DNA of 64,000 nucleotides from Streptomyces atroolivaceus (GCF_000717025.1 NZ_JNXG01000016.1:62001-126000); one strand, 5' to 3'; shown: positions 26,721 through 35,888, counted from the stretch's first letter. The notes: generated from the sequence alone by a model not told the origin. A program made the numbers and translations.

Positions 26721-27428
26721 TCAAGAAGCGCTATGCAAAGGAGAGTTGGCCAGCTGCGTCCGTAGCGCGTCGATCCGGTTGGTGGTGATCGAGTCGACGC
26801 CGCAGGCCATCAGCCGGCGCATCGTGCGCCGGGTGTCCACCGTCCAGGCGGAGACCAGCAGCCCGTCGGAGTGGACGCGGTCGGCCAGCTCACGGCTCAG
26901 CAGCCCGAAACGGTAGTTCAGCCAGTGGGGCCGCACCGCCTCGAGAAGTACCGGGCGCGGAGGGGCGAGCGTCGTCCAGGTCAGCGCGATCTCGGCGGAC
27001 GGATCGGCCGCGCGCACCCGCAGCATCGCGTGCGTGTCCGCGCAGTAGTACACGCGGTCTTCCGCCCCGCACTCCCGCACCAGGCCGACGATCTTCCGTA
27101 CGGACGTGTCGGTGGAGCCGGGCAGGTCGACCATGACCCGCCGGTCTCCGGCGGCGGACAGCGCCTCGCGGAGAGTGGGCACCCCGCCGCCGGTCCGTTC
27201 CGCCAACTCCCGGTGATCCAGCCGGTCGAGGCGGACGTCGTGGCCCCACAGGCGCTCCAGCGTGGAGTCGTGGAGCAGGACGGGCACCCCGTCCCGCGTG
27301 ACGCGGACGTCGATCTCGACCGCGTCCGCCCCCCGTTCCACCGCGGACCGGATCGAAGGGAGCGTGTTCTCGCGGGCACGGTAGGGATCGCCGCGGTGTG
27401 CCACGGCCGTGACGGTGGTGGTGGTCAT
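26721..27428 (-). CDS. Glycerophosphodiester phosphodiesterase
   Basis: 235 residues of the GDPD TIM barrel. The hallmark AHRGDPYRARENTLPSI contains the catalytic HR and the EN metal ligands; AVEIDVRVTRDGVPVLLHDSTLER supplies ExD and the second His. The C-terminus (DGLLVSAWTVDTRRTMRRLMACGVDSITTN) closes the barrel. It hydrolyses glycerophosphodiesters to glycerol-3-phosphate and an alcohol. No signal peptide is seen, so it is cytoplasmic. The stop of adenosine deaminase is 23 bp upstream, so both may be cotranscribed. Confidence 0.92.
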   Translation of the reverse strand: MTTTTVTAVAHRGDPYRARENTLPSIRSAVERGADAVEIDVRVTRDGVPVLLHDSTLERLWGHDVRLDRLDHRELAERTGGGVPTLREALSAAGDRRVMVDLPGSTDTSVRKIVGLVRECGAEDRVYYCADTHAMLRVRAADPSAEIALTWTTLAPPRPVLLEAVRPHWLNYRFGLLSRELADRVHSDGLLVSAWTVDTRRTMRRLMACGVDSITTNRIDALRTQLANSPLHSAS

Positions 27429-27450
27429 GGGGCCATTCTGACCGGCGGGA

Positions 27451-28485
27451 TCACCGGCCGGGTGCCTGCAGCCAGTTCGTCGTGTACGTGTCGATCTCGG
27501 CGGCCAGCTTCCGCTTGCCGGCCGGGTCCAGGAACGAGGCCTCCACGGCGTTCTTGGCCAGATCGGCCACTCCGCGCTCGTCCAGGCCGAGCAGCCGGGC
27601 CGCGACTCCGTACTCGTTGTTGAGGTCGGTACCGAACATGGGCGGGTCGTCGCTGTTCACGGTGACGAGTACACCCGCCTCGACCATCTCCCTCATGGGG
27701 TGCCGTTCGATGTCGGCCACCGCGCGGGTGGCGATGTTCGACGTGGGGCAGACCTCCAGGGCGATGCGGTGCTCGGCGAGATGGGCCAGCAGCTTCGGGT
27801 CCTGCGTGGAACTGGTGCCGTGGCCGATGCGCTCGGCGCGCAGCGCGGTGAGCGCGTCCCACACGGTCTGCGGGCCGGTGGTCTCACCGGCGTGCGGGAC
27901 GGAGTGCAGGCCCTCGGCGATCGCGCGGTCGAAGTAGGGCTTGAACTGCGGACGGTCCACGCCGACCTCGGGTCCGCCCAGACCGAAGGAGACCAGGCCC
28001 TCGGGCCGCAGGTCGACGGCGAGCCGGGTCGTCTCCTCGGCGGCCTCGAGACCGGCCTCGCCCGGAATGTCGAAGCACCAGCGCAGGACGACGCCGAGTT
28101 CGGCCTCGGCGGCCCGGCGGGCGTCCTCGATGGCCTCCATGAAGCCCTGTTCCGGGATCCCCCGGCGGGTCGAGCTGAACGGGGTGACGGTCAGCTCCGC
28201 GTACCGGATGTTCTGCCGTGCCATGTCCCGGGCGATCTCGAAGGTCAGCAGCCGGACGTCCTCGGGGGTGCGGACCAGGTCCACCACCGAGAGGTAGACG
28301 TCGATGAAATGCCCGAAGTCGGTGAAGGTGAAGAAGTCCGAAACCGCCTCCGGGTCCGTGGGGACCTTGGAGTCGGGGTGGTGTGCCGCGAGTTCGGCCA
28401 CGATGCGGGGCGAGGCCGAACCGACGTGGTGGACGTGGAGCTCGGCCTTGGGCAGCCCCGCGATGAAGGGGTGCAGATCGTTCAT
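27451..28485 (-). CDS. add: Adenosine deaminase
   Basis: 344 residues of the amidohydrolase fold. Metal ligands and catalytic residues appear in AELHVHHVGS (HxH), VPHAGETTGPQTV (His, Glu), ERIGHGTS and TVNSDDPPMFGT (Asp). The second His-x-His motif is followed by Val-Gly rather than Leu-Asp-Gly as in classical ADA, so a related deaminase substrate (adenine or a modified adenosine) is possible. The ATG at 28485 has gggag 6 bp upstream. Divergent from the DUF4190 gene. Confidence 0.88.
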   Translation of the reverse strand: MNDLHPFIAGLPKAELHVHHVGSASPRIVAELAAHHPDSKVPTDPEAVSDFFTFTDFGHFIDVYLSVVDLVRTPEDVRLLTFEIARDMARQNIRYAELTVTPFSSTRRGIPEQGFMEAIEDARRAAEAELGVVLRWCFDIPGEAGLEAAEETTRLAVDLRPEGLVSFGLGGPEVGVDRPQFKPYFDRAIAEGLHSVPHAGETTGPQTVWDALTALRAERIGHGTSSTQDPKLLAHLAEHRIALEVCPTSNIATRAVADIERHPMREMVEAGVLVTVNSDDPPMFGTDLNNEYGVAARLLGLDERGVADLAKNAVEASFLDPAGKRKLAAEIDTYTTNWLQAPGR

Positions 28486-28603
28486 CGGATACTCCCGGAT
28501 CTCTTGTTTCGGCCGGGCGTACCGGCTGCACCGATCATCGTAGGCGGGGCCCTGCGGCCGGAGGCCGGGCCGTAGCATGGCGGGACCACGATGGGGGAGG
28601 CCC

Positions 28604-29308
28604 ATGTCAGACAACACACAGCAGCCCGGGGGCGAGGGCGCGCCGCGCGATCCGTGGGCTCCGCCGGACAACAGGGTCGAGCTGGGCAAGCAGCCCGCGG
28701 ACGCCGCCCCGCCCGCCGTGCACGACCAGCCCACGGTCACGTCCATGCCGAGCGCCGACGCGGGCACCGGGCCGATACCCGGCCCGGCCGGATCGTTCGG
28801 CCCGCAGCAGCCCTCCGTGCCCGCGCCCCCGGTCGGGCCGAACGGCCCGGGGCAGCACGACCAGTACGGCTACCCGGCCGCTCCGGCCGCACCCTCGGCC
28901 TCGTACGGCTACCCGGCCGCGCCCGCCGCGCCCTCGTACGGCTACCCCGGGTACCCCGGCTACGGAGGTCAGCAGCCCTGGGGCCCGGCGCCCGCGAACG
29001 GGCTGGGGATCGCGGCGATGGTCCTCGGCATCATCGCGGCGGTCGGCTTCTGCATGTGGGGGTTCGGCATCGTCCTGGGCGTCCTGGCCCTGATCTTCGG
29101 CATCATCGGCCGGGGCCGCGCCAAGCGGGGCGAGGCGACCAACGGTGGCATGGCGCTCGCCGGGATCATCCTGGGATCGGTCTCCATCGTCATCAGCGCG
29201 ATCTTCCTCGGATTCCTCATCTGGGCCGTCGCCAACGACGAGTCGGGCAGTGGTTACGACTACGACGATCCCTACGCCACGTCATTGGTCGTCGGCTCCT
29301 CCCGCTGA
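28604..29308 (+). CDS. DUF4190 membrane protein with Pro/Gly/Tyr-rich N-terminus
   Basis: 234 residues. The first ~125 are low-complexity and disordered, with repeated YGYPAAPAAPS blocks and YPGYPGYGG. Then come hydrophobic segments GLGIAAMVLGIIAAVGFCMW, GIVLGVLALIFGIIGRGRA and ALAGIILGSVSIVISAIFLGFLIW, the DUF4190 arrangement. Function is unknown; such proteins are common in Streptomyces. A strong gggggagg precedes the ATG at 28604. Convergent with the NADAR gene, sharing a terminator. Confidence 0.85.
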   Translation: MSDNTQQPGGEGAPRDPWAPPDNRVELGKQPADAAPPAVHDQPTVTSMPSADAGTGPIPGPAGSFGPQQPSVPAPPVGPNGPGQHDQYGYPAAPAAPSASYGYPAAPAAPSYGYPGYPGYGGQQPWGPAPANGLGIAAMVLGIIAAVGFCMWGFGIVLGVLALIFGIIGRGRAKRGEATNGGMALAGIILGSVSIVISAIFLGFLIWAVANDESGSGYDYDDPYATSLVVGSSR

Positions 29309-29330
29309 CACGCGGCGAACGGGCGCTCGT

Positions 29331-29365
29331 GGCCGGGCCGGGGCAAGCGTGCCCCGGGCCCGGCC
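29331..29365. terminator. Bidirectional hairpin between DUF4190 and NADAR genes
   Basis: GGCCGGGCCGGGGCA (29331-29345) pairs with 29350-29365 with one bulged C; the loop is agcg. It lies between two convergent stops, 11 bp from the NADAR stop. Confidence 0.8.
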
Positions 29366-29375
29366 GTGCGCCGTG

Positions 29376-29930
29376 TCACCCCTCGCGCAGCCGCGCACGC
29401 GCCTCCATGAGCGCGAAGCCCAGCAGGTTCAGCCCTCGCCAGGAACCCGGGTCCGCGGTGCGCGGATCGTCCTTGGCGAGCCCGATGCCCCATATCCGGT
29501 CCATCGGACTGGCCTCGACGAGCACGCGCTCACCGGTGCCCAGCAAGTACGCCCGTAGCGCCGGGTCCTGGCCGAACTTGTGGACGCTTCCCGCGACGAC
29601 CAGGGCGAACCGCTCCCGTGCCCATACGGCCTCGTCGAACCCCTCGACCAGCCGGCCCACCTTCTTCGCCTCCGCCGGGCTTCTCGCCGCCACGGCGAGC
29701 GCCTCCGCCCCCGCGTCGCCGAAGAGCCGTGCCTTGCCGGCCATCATCCAGTGCTCCGCCGAGGCGTAGGTCACCGAATCGACGGTGAACGGCGCCGGCC
29801 ACCACTGACTGAGGCAGCTCTCCCCGAGCCGGCCGTCCGAGCGCGGCCGGTGCCCCCAGAACGGCAGGTACTTCACGTTCTCCCCGCGTGCCGTGCGCGC
29901 CAGGAGGCCGTCCATGTGTTCCTGTCCCAT
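29376..29930 (-). CDS. NADAR (YbiA-like) domain protein
   Basis: 184 residues. Family signatures: YLPFWGHRP near the N-terminus, LSQWWPAPFTVDSVTYASAEHWMMAGKARLFGD, and LLGTGERVLVEASPMDRIWGIG plus the terminal NLLGFALMEARARL. NADAR proteins hydrolyse N-glycosidic bonds in riboflavin intermediates, and some reverse DarT-type ADP-ribosylation of DNA guanosine. The ATG at 29930 lies only 2-3 bp from the predicted transcription start, so a near-leaderless message is possible; ATG 29915 has an AGGA site 6 bp upstream and is the alternative. The upstream frame to 30080 is not needed. Confidence 0.82.
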   Translation of the reverse strand: MGQEHMDGLLARTARGENVKYLPFWGHRPRSDGRLGESCLSQWWPAPFTVDSVTYASAEHWMMAGKARLFGDAGAEALAVAARSPAEAKKVGRLVEGFDEAVWARERFALVVAGSVHKFGQDPALRAYLLGTGERVLVEASPMDRIWGIGLAKDDPRTADPGSWRGLNLLGFALMEARARLREG

Positions 29931-29938
29931 GGCAGCCG

Positions 29939-29961
29939 AGTCTGGCATCCGCCACTGACAG
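29939..29961 (-). promoter_or_regulatory. RecA-NDp-like promoter of the NADAR gene
   Basis: On the minus strand CTGTCAGTG (29961-29953), 8 bases, then CAGACT (29944-29939). It differs from TTGTCRGTG-N8-TANNNT only by C for T at the first base of each half. It directs transcription into the NADAR gene and suggests DNA-damage induction. Confidence 0.5.
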
Positions 29962-30014
29962 CCAGTACAGGGTTTTCCGTACGCACGAGACACATCGTCG
30001 ACAGATTCCGTCGC

Positions 30015-30030
30015 GTAACCAAAAGGAAAC
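30015..30030 (+). promoter_or_regulatory. GlnR box upstream of the polyamine operon
   Basis: GTAAC (30015-30019), 6 bases, GAAAC (30026-30030) matches the published Streptomyces GlnR half-box gTnAC-n6-GaAAC exactly. An 8-bp inverted repeat (GATTCCGT 30004-30011, ACGGAATC 30032-30039) flanks it. It ends 11 bp before a TTGTTG -35-like element. Confidence 0.6.
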
Positions 30031-30041
30031 AACGGAATCCC

Positions 30042-30070
30042 TTGTTGGTGGAGGTGCCCTCTGTCAGGAT
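30042..30070 (+). promoter_or_regulatory. Candidate promoter of the ALDH-pot operon
   Basis: TTGTTG (30042-30047), a 17-bp spacer and CAGGAT (30065-30070) resemble a HrdB-type promoter. It lies directly downstream of the GlnR box, an activator-like position, 62 bp before the ATG at 30133. Confidence 0.45.
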
Positions 30071-30132
30071 CGGCTCTCAATTCGACAAGAAGCTACGCCG
30101 CCCCTGGTCAGGAGGCAGCGGAGGAGAACGTC

Positions 30133-31647
30133 ATGGGCAAGGGTTTCCAGGTGCAGGACCGCTTCGCCGGCGGTGCGCAGTACATCGGCGGACGTCTGCG
30201 CCCCGGCACATCGGGACACCATCAGGACGTCGTCGACCCCGCCACGGGCAGAACGGTCCTCCGCTACGAACTGGCGGGCACCGACGACGTCGACGCCGCC
30301 GTGGCAGCCGCCCGCGAGGCGTTCCCCGGCTGGTCGGGGCTCTCCCCGGCCGGACGGTCGGAGGCGCTGCACCGCCTCGCCGCCGTACTCGCCGCCCGGG
30401 CCGAGGACTTCGCGTACGCCGAATCCCTGCAGTGCGGCAAGCCCGTCAAACTCTCCACCGAGTTCGACGTGCCCGGCACGGTCGACAACACCTCGTTCTT
30501 CGCCGGCGCCGCCCGCCACCTCGAAGGAAGGTCGGCCGCCGAGTACAGCGGCGACCACACCTCCTACGTACGCCGTGAGGCCCTCGGCGTCGTCGGCTCG
30601 ATCGCACCGTGGAACTACCCCCTCCAGATGGCGGCCTGGAAGATCCTCCCGGCCGTCGCCGCGGGCAACACCATCGTGCTGAAGCCCGCCGAGATCACGC
30701 CGCTGACCTCGCTGATGTTCGCGCAGGCGGCCACGGAGGCCGGCATCCCCGACGGCGTGATCAACATCGTCTCCGGCGCCGGGCGGGAGGCGGGCGAGCA
30801 CCTCGTGAGCCACCCCGACGTCGTGATGACCTCCTTCACCGGATCCACCGCGGTCGGCAAGCGGGTCGCCGCGCTCGCCACCTCCACCGTCAAGCGCCTG
30901 CACCTGGAACTCGGCGGAAAGGCTCCCTTCCTCGTCTTCGACGACGCCGATCTCGACGCGGCCGTCAACGGAGCGGTCGCCGGATCCCTCATCAACACGG
31001 GCCAGGACTGCACGGCCGCCACCCGCGCCTACGTCCAGCGCCCCCTCTACGACGCCTTCGTGAGCGGGGTCGCCACCCTCATGGAGAGCGTGCGGCTGGG
31101 GGACCCCTTCGCCCCGTCGACGGACCTCGGTCCGCTGATCAGCCGTCAGCAGCGTGACCGGGTCGCGGGATTCGTCGACCGCGCCCGCGCCTACGCCACC
31201 GTCGTCACCGGTGGTGAGGCACCCGGCGGCGAACTCGCCGACGGCGCCTACTACCGGCCCACCCTGATCACGGGCGCGGCCCAGGACAGCGAGATCGTCA
31301 CCTCGGAGATCTTCGGCCCCGTCCTGGTCGTGCTGCCCTTCGACACCGACGACGAGGGAATCCGCCTCGCCAACGACACCCCGTACGGGCTGGCAGCCTC
31401 CGCCTGGAGCACCGGTCTGTACCGGGCCAACCGCGCCACCCGCGAGATCAGGGCGGGCTGCGTGTGGATCAACGACCACATCCCGATCATCAGCGAGATG
31501 CCGCACGGCGGATACGGGGCCAGCGGCTTCGGCAAGGACATGTCGTCGTACTCCTTCGAGGAGTACACGCAGGTCAAGCACGTCATGTACGACAACACCG
31601 CGGTGGCCGTGAAGGACTGGCACCGCACCGTCTTCGGGGACCGATAG
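30133..31647 (+). CDS. Aldehyde dehydrogenase (aminobutyraldehyde/betaine type)
   Basis: 504 residues. Motifs: IAPWNYPLQMAAWKILPAVA, LKPAEITPLTS, FTGSTAVGKR, catalytic Glu in LELGGKAPF and Cys in NTGQDCTAAT, then EIFGPVLVV. Clearly paralogous to the dehydrogenase at 24168-25607. Placed directly before potDABC and a PuuB-like oxidase, it probably oxidises the aldehyde produced from a gamma-glutamylated or free polyamine. ATG at 30133 has gcggagga upstream. Probably under GlnR control through the upstream box. Confidence 0.9.
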   Translation: MGKGFQVQDRFAGGAQYIGGRLRPGTSGHHQDVVDPATGRTVLRYELAGTDDVDAAVAAAREAFPGWSGLSPAGRSEALHRLAAVLAARAEDFAYAESLQCGKPVKLSTEFDVPGTVDNTSFFAGAARHLEGRSAAEYSGDHTSYVRREALGVVGSIAPWNYPLQMAAWKILPAVAAGNTIVLKPAEITPLTSLMFAQAATEAGIPDGVINIVSGAGREAGEHLVSHPDVVMTSFTGSTAVGKRVAALATSTVKRLHLELGGKAPFLVFDDADLDAAVNGAVAGSLINTGQDCTAATRAYVQRPLYDAFVSGVATLMESVRLGDPFAPSTDLGPLISRQQRDRVAGFVDRARAYATVVTGGEAPGGELADGAYYRPTLITGAAQDSEIVTSEIFGPVLVVLPFDTDDEGIRLANDTPYGLAASAWSTGLYRANRATREIRAGCVWINDHIPIISEMPHGGYGASGFGKDMSSYSFEEYTQVKHVMYDNTAVAVKDWHRTVFGDR

Positions 31648-31695
31648 CAGCGGCCGCCGGCCGGCGGCCCCACCCACCCGGAAGGGCACACGCGT

Positions 31696-32943
31696 ATGGA
31701 GCAGTACGAGCCCGAGCGCCTCTCCGCGCCACAGCTGGCCGCCATGAGGCGCAGCCTCAGAGACGGCAGGGGCGCCCTCACCCGCCGTTCACTTCTCCGG
31801 GCGTCGGGCACGGCAGCCCTCGCGCTCGGCGGCCTCGGGGCGCTGAGCGCGTGCGGGATACCGCCCGCGAAGCGGGAAGGGGTCGCCGCCGCATCCGACG
31901 ACCACTCGGCGGCGGAGAAGCAGATCAACTTCTCCAACTGGACCGAGTACATGGACGTCAGCGAGGACGAGAAGAGCCGTCCGACGCTGGACGCGTTCAC
32001 GAGACGCACCGGGATCAAGGTCAAGTACACCGAGGACATCAACGACAACGTCGAGTTCTTCGGGAAGATCAAGCCGCAGCTCGCGGCGGGCCAGGACACC
32101 GGCCGCGACCTCGTCATCGTGACGGACTGGCTGGCGGCCCGCATCATCCGCCTCGGCTGGGCCCAGAAGCTCGACCACGCGAACCTGCCGCACGCCTTCG
32201 CGAACCTGTCGGCCCAGTTCCGCACTCCCGACTGGGATCCGGGACGCGCCTACTCCTATCCATGGACCGGTATCCCGACCGTCATCGCCTACAACGAGAA
32301 GGCGACCGGCGGCCGGAAGGTCGACTCCGTCACCCAGCTGCTCGACGACCCCCGGCTCAAGGGCAAGGTCTCGTTCCTCTCCGAGATGCGCGACTCGGTC
32401 GGCATGACGCTGCTCGACATGGGAAAGGACCCGGGGTCGTTCACCGACGCCGACTTCGACGCGGCCGTCGGACGGATGCAGAAGGGCGTCGACACGAAGC
32501 AGATACGCCGTTTCACCGGCAACGACTACACCGCGGACCTGAGCAAGGGGGACATCGCGGCCTGTGTGGCCTGGGCGGGCGACATCATCCAGCTCCAGGC
32601 CGACAACCCGGCCATCAAGTTCTCGATCCCGTCCGCCGGCTACATCACGTCGAGCGACAACATGCTGGTCCCGGCGAAGGCGCGGCACAAGACCAACGCC
32701 GAGAAGCTCATGGACTACTACTACGAGCTCCCGGTCGCGGCCCAGCTGGCCGCCTACATCAACTACGTCTGCCCGGTGGACGGGGTCGCCGGTGAGCTCG
32801 CGAAGATCGACGAGTCGATGGCGTCCAACACGCTGATCCTCCCCGACAGGGCGATGGCCGCGAAGTCGCGGTCCTTCCGTTCCCTCAGCTCCGAGGAAGA
32901 GACGGCGTACGAGGAGAAGTTCGCCGGGCTCATCGGCGCCTGA
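31696..32943 (+). CDS. potD: Spermidine/putrescine-binding lipoprotein PotD
   Basis: 415 residues. The N-terminus has a twin-arginine signal (LTRRSLLRASG, hydrophobic stretch, then LSACG lipobox), so it is a likely Tat-exported lipoprotein. The mature part is PotD/PotF-like: INFSNWTEYMDVSEDE, DLVIVTDWLAARIIRLGW, YSYPWTGIPTVIAYNEKAT, GDIAACVAWAGDIIQLQADNP. It follows the dehydrogenase by 48 bp. It delivers polyamine to PotBC. Confidence 0.92.
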   Translation: MEQYEPERLSAPQLAAMRRSLRDGRGALTRRSLLRASGTAALALGGLGALSACGIPPAKREGVAAASDDHSAAEKQINFSNWTEYMDVSEDEKSRPTLDAFTRRTGIKVKYTEDINDNVEFFGKIKPQLAAGQDTGRDLVIVTDWLAARIIRLGWAQKLDHANLPHAFANLSAQFRTPDWDPGRAYSYPWTGIPTVIAYNEKATGGRKVDSVTQLLDDPRLKGKVSFLSEMRDSVGMTLLDMGKDPGSFTDADFDAAVGRMQKGVDTKQIRRFTGNDYTADLSKGDIAACVAWAGDIIQLQADNPAIKFSIPSAGYITSSDNMLVPAKARHKTNAEKLMDYYYELPVAAQLAAYINYVCPVDGVAGELAKIDESMASNTLILPDRAMAAKSRSFRSLSSEEETAYEEKFAGLIGA

Positions 32944-32992
32944 CCGGCCATTCCACCTCCCGATCTCCTCCGACACTCTGGGACCGCGACCC

Positions 32993-34144
32993 ATGACACA
33001 GCAGCAGACGGCGGGCGGCGACGTCCGTCTCACCGGGATCAGCAAGACCTACGGCTCCTTCACCGCAGTGCACCCCCTCGACCTGACCGTCCCGCAGGGC
33101 TCCTTCTTCGCGCTGCTCGGCGCGTCCGGCTGCGGCAAGACCACCACCCTGCGGATGATCGCGGGCCTGGAGGAGGCCACCACCGGGACGGTCTCGCTCG
33201 GCGGCCGCGACATCACGGACCTGCCCCCGTACAAGCGGCCCGTCAACACCGTCTTCCAGAGCTACGCGCTCTTCCCGCACCTCGACGTCAGCGAGAACAT
33301 AGCCTTCGGGCTGCGCCGCCGCGGCATCAAGTCCGTCAAGAAGCAGGTCGGCGAGATGCTGGACCTCGTCCAGCTCGGCGACTTCGCCCGGCGCAAGCCG
33401 CATCGGCTCTCCGGCGGCCAGCAGCAGCGCGTCGCCGTGGCCCGCGCGCTCATCAACCACCCGCAGGTCCTCCTCCTCGACGAGCCCCTGGGCGCCCTCG
33501 ACCTCAAGCTGCGCCGCCAGATGCAGCTCGAACTCAAGCGGATCCAGACCGAGGTCGGCATCACGTTCGTCCACGTCACCCACGACCAGGAGGAGGCCAT
33601 GACCATGGCCGACACCGTCGCGGTGATGAACGGCGGCCGGGTCGAACAGCTCGGTGCCCCCGCCGACCTGTACGAGAACCCCCGGACCACCTTCGTGGCG
33701 AACTTCCTCGGCACCTCCAACCTCATCGAGGGCGAGATCGTCTCCACGGGCACGGACGTCGTGGTCTCGGCCGGCGGCGGAGAGCTCAGGCTGCCCGTCG
33801 GACGGTGCCCGTCCCCGGCGCGGAGCGGGGAGAAGCTGCTCGTGGGCGTCCGCCCCGAGAAGATATCCCTCACCCACACCGACGACGCGGACGCGATACC
33901 CGACGGCCGCAACCGGGTCACCGGCCGTATCACCGACTCCAGCTTCATCGGTGTCTCCACGCAGTACGTCGTCGAGAGCCCGGCCGGTGCGTCGCTCCAG
34001 GTCTACGAGCAGAACATCGAGCGCGACAGCCGGCTGGCGGCCGGTGCCGACGTCGTCCTCCACTGGAACCCCGAACACACCTTCGGGCTCGACGCGGCCC
34101 AGTCCATCAACGCGGGTGCGGACGGCCTGGAGGACGTGGCGTGA
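32993..34144 (+). CDS. potA: Polyamine ABC transporter ATP-binding protein PotA
   Basis: 383 residues. Walker A GASGCGKTT, Q-loop FQSYALFPH, signature LSGGQQQR, Walker B LLLDEPLGALD and H-loop VTHDQEEA are intact. The C-terminal TOBE domain (residues ~250-380) is present. The stop overlaps potB (GTGA), so translation is coupled. Confidence 0.94.
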   Translation: MTQQQTAGGDVRLTGISKTYGSFTAVHPLDLTVPQGSFFALLGASGCGKTTTLRMIAGLEEATTGTVSLGGRDITDLPPYKRPVNTVFQSYALFPHLDVSENIAFGLRRRGIKSVKKQVGEMLDLVQLGDFARRKPHRLSGGQQQRVAVARALINHPQVLLLDEPLGALDLKLRRQMQLELKRIQTEVGITFVHVTHDQEEAMTMADTVAVMNGGRVEQLGAPADLYENPRTTFVANFLGTSNLIEGEIVSTGTDVVVSAGGGELRLPVGRCPSPARSGEKLLVGVRPEKISLTHTDDADAIPDGRNRVTGRITDSSFIGVSTQYVVESPAGASLQVYEQNIERDSRLAAGADVVLHWNPEHTFGLDAAQSINAGADGLEDVA

Positions 34145-35064
34145 GCGTCACCGACGCGCCACCGGCGCCCCCCGTGAAAGCCGTGATCCGCAAGCCCTCC
34201 ACCCGCAGGCGGCTCGTCCCCTACTGGCTGCTGCTTCCCGGCATCCTGTGGCTGCTCGTCTTCTTCGCGCTGCCGATGGTCTACCAGGCGTCGACCTCCG
34301 TACAGACCGGATCCCTGGAGAAGGGCTTCGAGGTCACCTGGCACTTCCGCACCTACTGGGACGCCCTCGCGGACTACTACCCGCAGTTCGTCCGGTCCCT
34401 CCTGTACGCCGGCACCGCCACGCTCCTGTGCCTGCTGCTGGGCTACCCGCTCGCGTACCTGATCGCCTTCAAGGCGGGACGCTGGCGCAACCTGGTGCTC
34501 GTGCTGGTCGTCGCGCCGTTCTTCACCAGCTTCCTGATCCGGACCCTGGCCTGGAAGACGATCCTCGCGGACGGCGGCGCGGTCGTCGACGTGCTGCACA
34601 CCCTGCACGTCCTGGACGTCACCGCCTGGCTGGGCTGGACCGAGAACAACCGGGTCCTGGCCACCCCGATGGCCGTCGTCTGCGGTCTGACGTACAACTT
34701 CCTGCCGTTCATGATCCTGCCGCTGTACACCTCACTGGAACGGATCGACGGCCGGCTGCACGAGGCCGCGGGTGATCTGTACGCCACCCCCGCCACCACG
34801 TTCCGCAAGGTGACGCTGCCGCTGTCCATGCCCGGCGTCGTCTCCGGCACCCTGCTGACGTTCATCCCGGCCAGTGGCGACTACGTCAACGCGGAACTCC
34901 TCGGCTCCACCGACACCAAGATGGTCGGCAGCGTCATCCAGAGCCAGTTCCTCCGGGTGCTGGACTACCCGACGGCGGCCGCGCTCTCCTTCATCCTCAT
35001 GGCGGTCGTCCTGCTCCTGGTCACCGTCTACATCCGCCGCTCCGGGACGGAGGACCTGGTCTGA
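34141..35064 (+). CDS. potB: Polyamine ABC transporter permease PotB
   Basis: 307 residues from GTG 34141, overlapping potA by 4 bp. Six membrane segments (YWLLLPGILWLLVFFALPMVY; LLYAGTATLLCLLLGYPLAYL; LVLVLVVAPFFTSFLIRTLAW) and an EAA loop (LHEAAGDLYATPATTFRKVTLP) identify the MetI-like permease fold. Overlaps potC by one base (TGATG). Confidence 0.93.
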   Translation: MSVTDAPPAPPVKAVIRKPSTRRRLVPYWLLLPGILWLLVFFALPMVYQASTSVQTGSLEKGFEVTWHFRTYWDALADYYPQFVRSLLYAGTATLLCLLLGYPLAYLIAFKAGRWRNLVLVLVVAPFFTSFLIRTLAWKTILADGGAVVDVLHTLHVLDVTAWLGWTENNRVLATPMAVVCGLTYNFLPFMILPLYTSLERIDGRLHEAAGDLYATPATTFRKVTLPLSMPGVVSGTLLTFIPASGDYVNAELLGSTDTKMVGSVIQSQFLRVLDYPTAAALSFILMAVVLLLVTVYIRRSGTEDLV

Positions 35065-35867
35065 TGCCCGTACTCCGCCTGCTTCGCCGGAACCTGGTCG
35101 TGATCGCGGGTCTGCTGACCCTCGCCTACATGATCCTGCCGAACGTCGTCGTGATGGTCTTCTCCTTCAACCGGCCCGAGGGGCGGTTCAACTACGCCTG
35201 GCAGGAGTTCTCCCTCGACGCCTGGAAGGACCCCTGCGGCGTCGCCGACCTCTGCGGGTCGCTGTCGCTCTCACTGCGGATCGCCGTCTGGGCGACCGTC
35301 GGCGCGACGGTGCTCGGCACGATGACAGCCTTCGCTCTGGTCCGCTACCGCTTCCGGGCGCGCGGCGCGATCAACTCACTGATCTTCCTGCCGATGGCGA
35401 TGCCCGAGGTCGTCATGGCCGCCTCGCTGCTCACGCTCTTCCTCAACATGGGCGCCGAACTCGGCTTCTGGACCGTGCTGATCGCCCACATCATGTTCTG
35501 TCTCAGCTTCGTGGTGACCGCCGTCAAGGCGCGTGTGATGTCGATGGACCCGAGGCTGGAGGAGGCCGCCCGCGATCTCTACGCGGGCCCCGTGCAGACC
35601 TTCGTCCGGGTGACCCTCCCGATCGCCGCCCCGGGGATCGCCGCGGGCGCGCTGCTCGCCTTCGCCCTCTCCTTCGACGACTTCATCATCACCAACTTCA
35701 ACGCGGGCTCCACGGTGACGTTCCCCATGTTCGTCTGGGGATCGGCCCAGCGCGGAACACCCGTGCAGATCAACGTCATCGGCACGGCCATGTTCGTCAT
35801 CGCCGTGGCGGTGGTCCTCGCCGGACAGTTCATCGCGAACCGGCGGAAGAGCAATGCGGGAAAATGA
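35064..35867 (+). CDS. potC: Polyamine ABC transporter permease PotC
   Basis: 267 residues with six membrane segments. The MetI-like EAA loop is LEEAARDLYAGPVQTFVRVTLP; the region LSFDDFIITNFNAGS is typical of PotC. Forms the channel with PotB. The FAD oxidoreductase gene starts 21 bp downstream in the same operon. Confidence 0.93.
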   Translation: MPVLRLLRRNLVVIAGLLTLAYMILPNVVVMVFSFNRPEGRFNYAWQEFSLDAWKDPCGVADLCGSLSLSLRIAVWATVGATVLGTMTAFALVRYRFRARGAINSLIFLPMAMPEVVMAASLLTLFLNMGAELGFWTVLIAHIMFCLSFVVTAVKARVMSMDPRLEEAARDLYAGPVQTFVRVTLPIAAPGIAAGALLAFALSFDDFIITNFNAGSTVTFPMFVWGSAQRGTPVQINVIGTAMFVIAVAVVLAGQFIANRRKSNAGK

Positions 35868-35888
35868 AACCCGAAGGAGTTGGAAACC

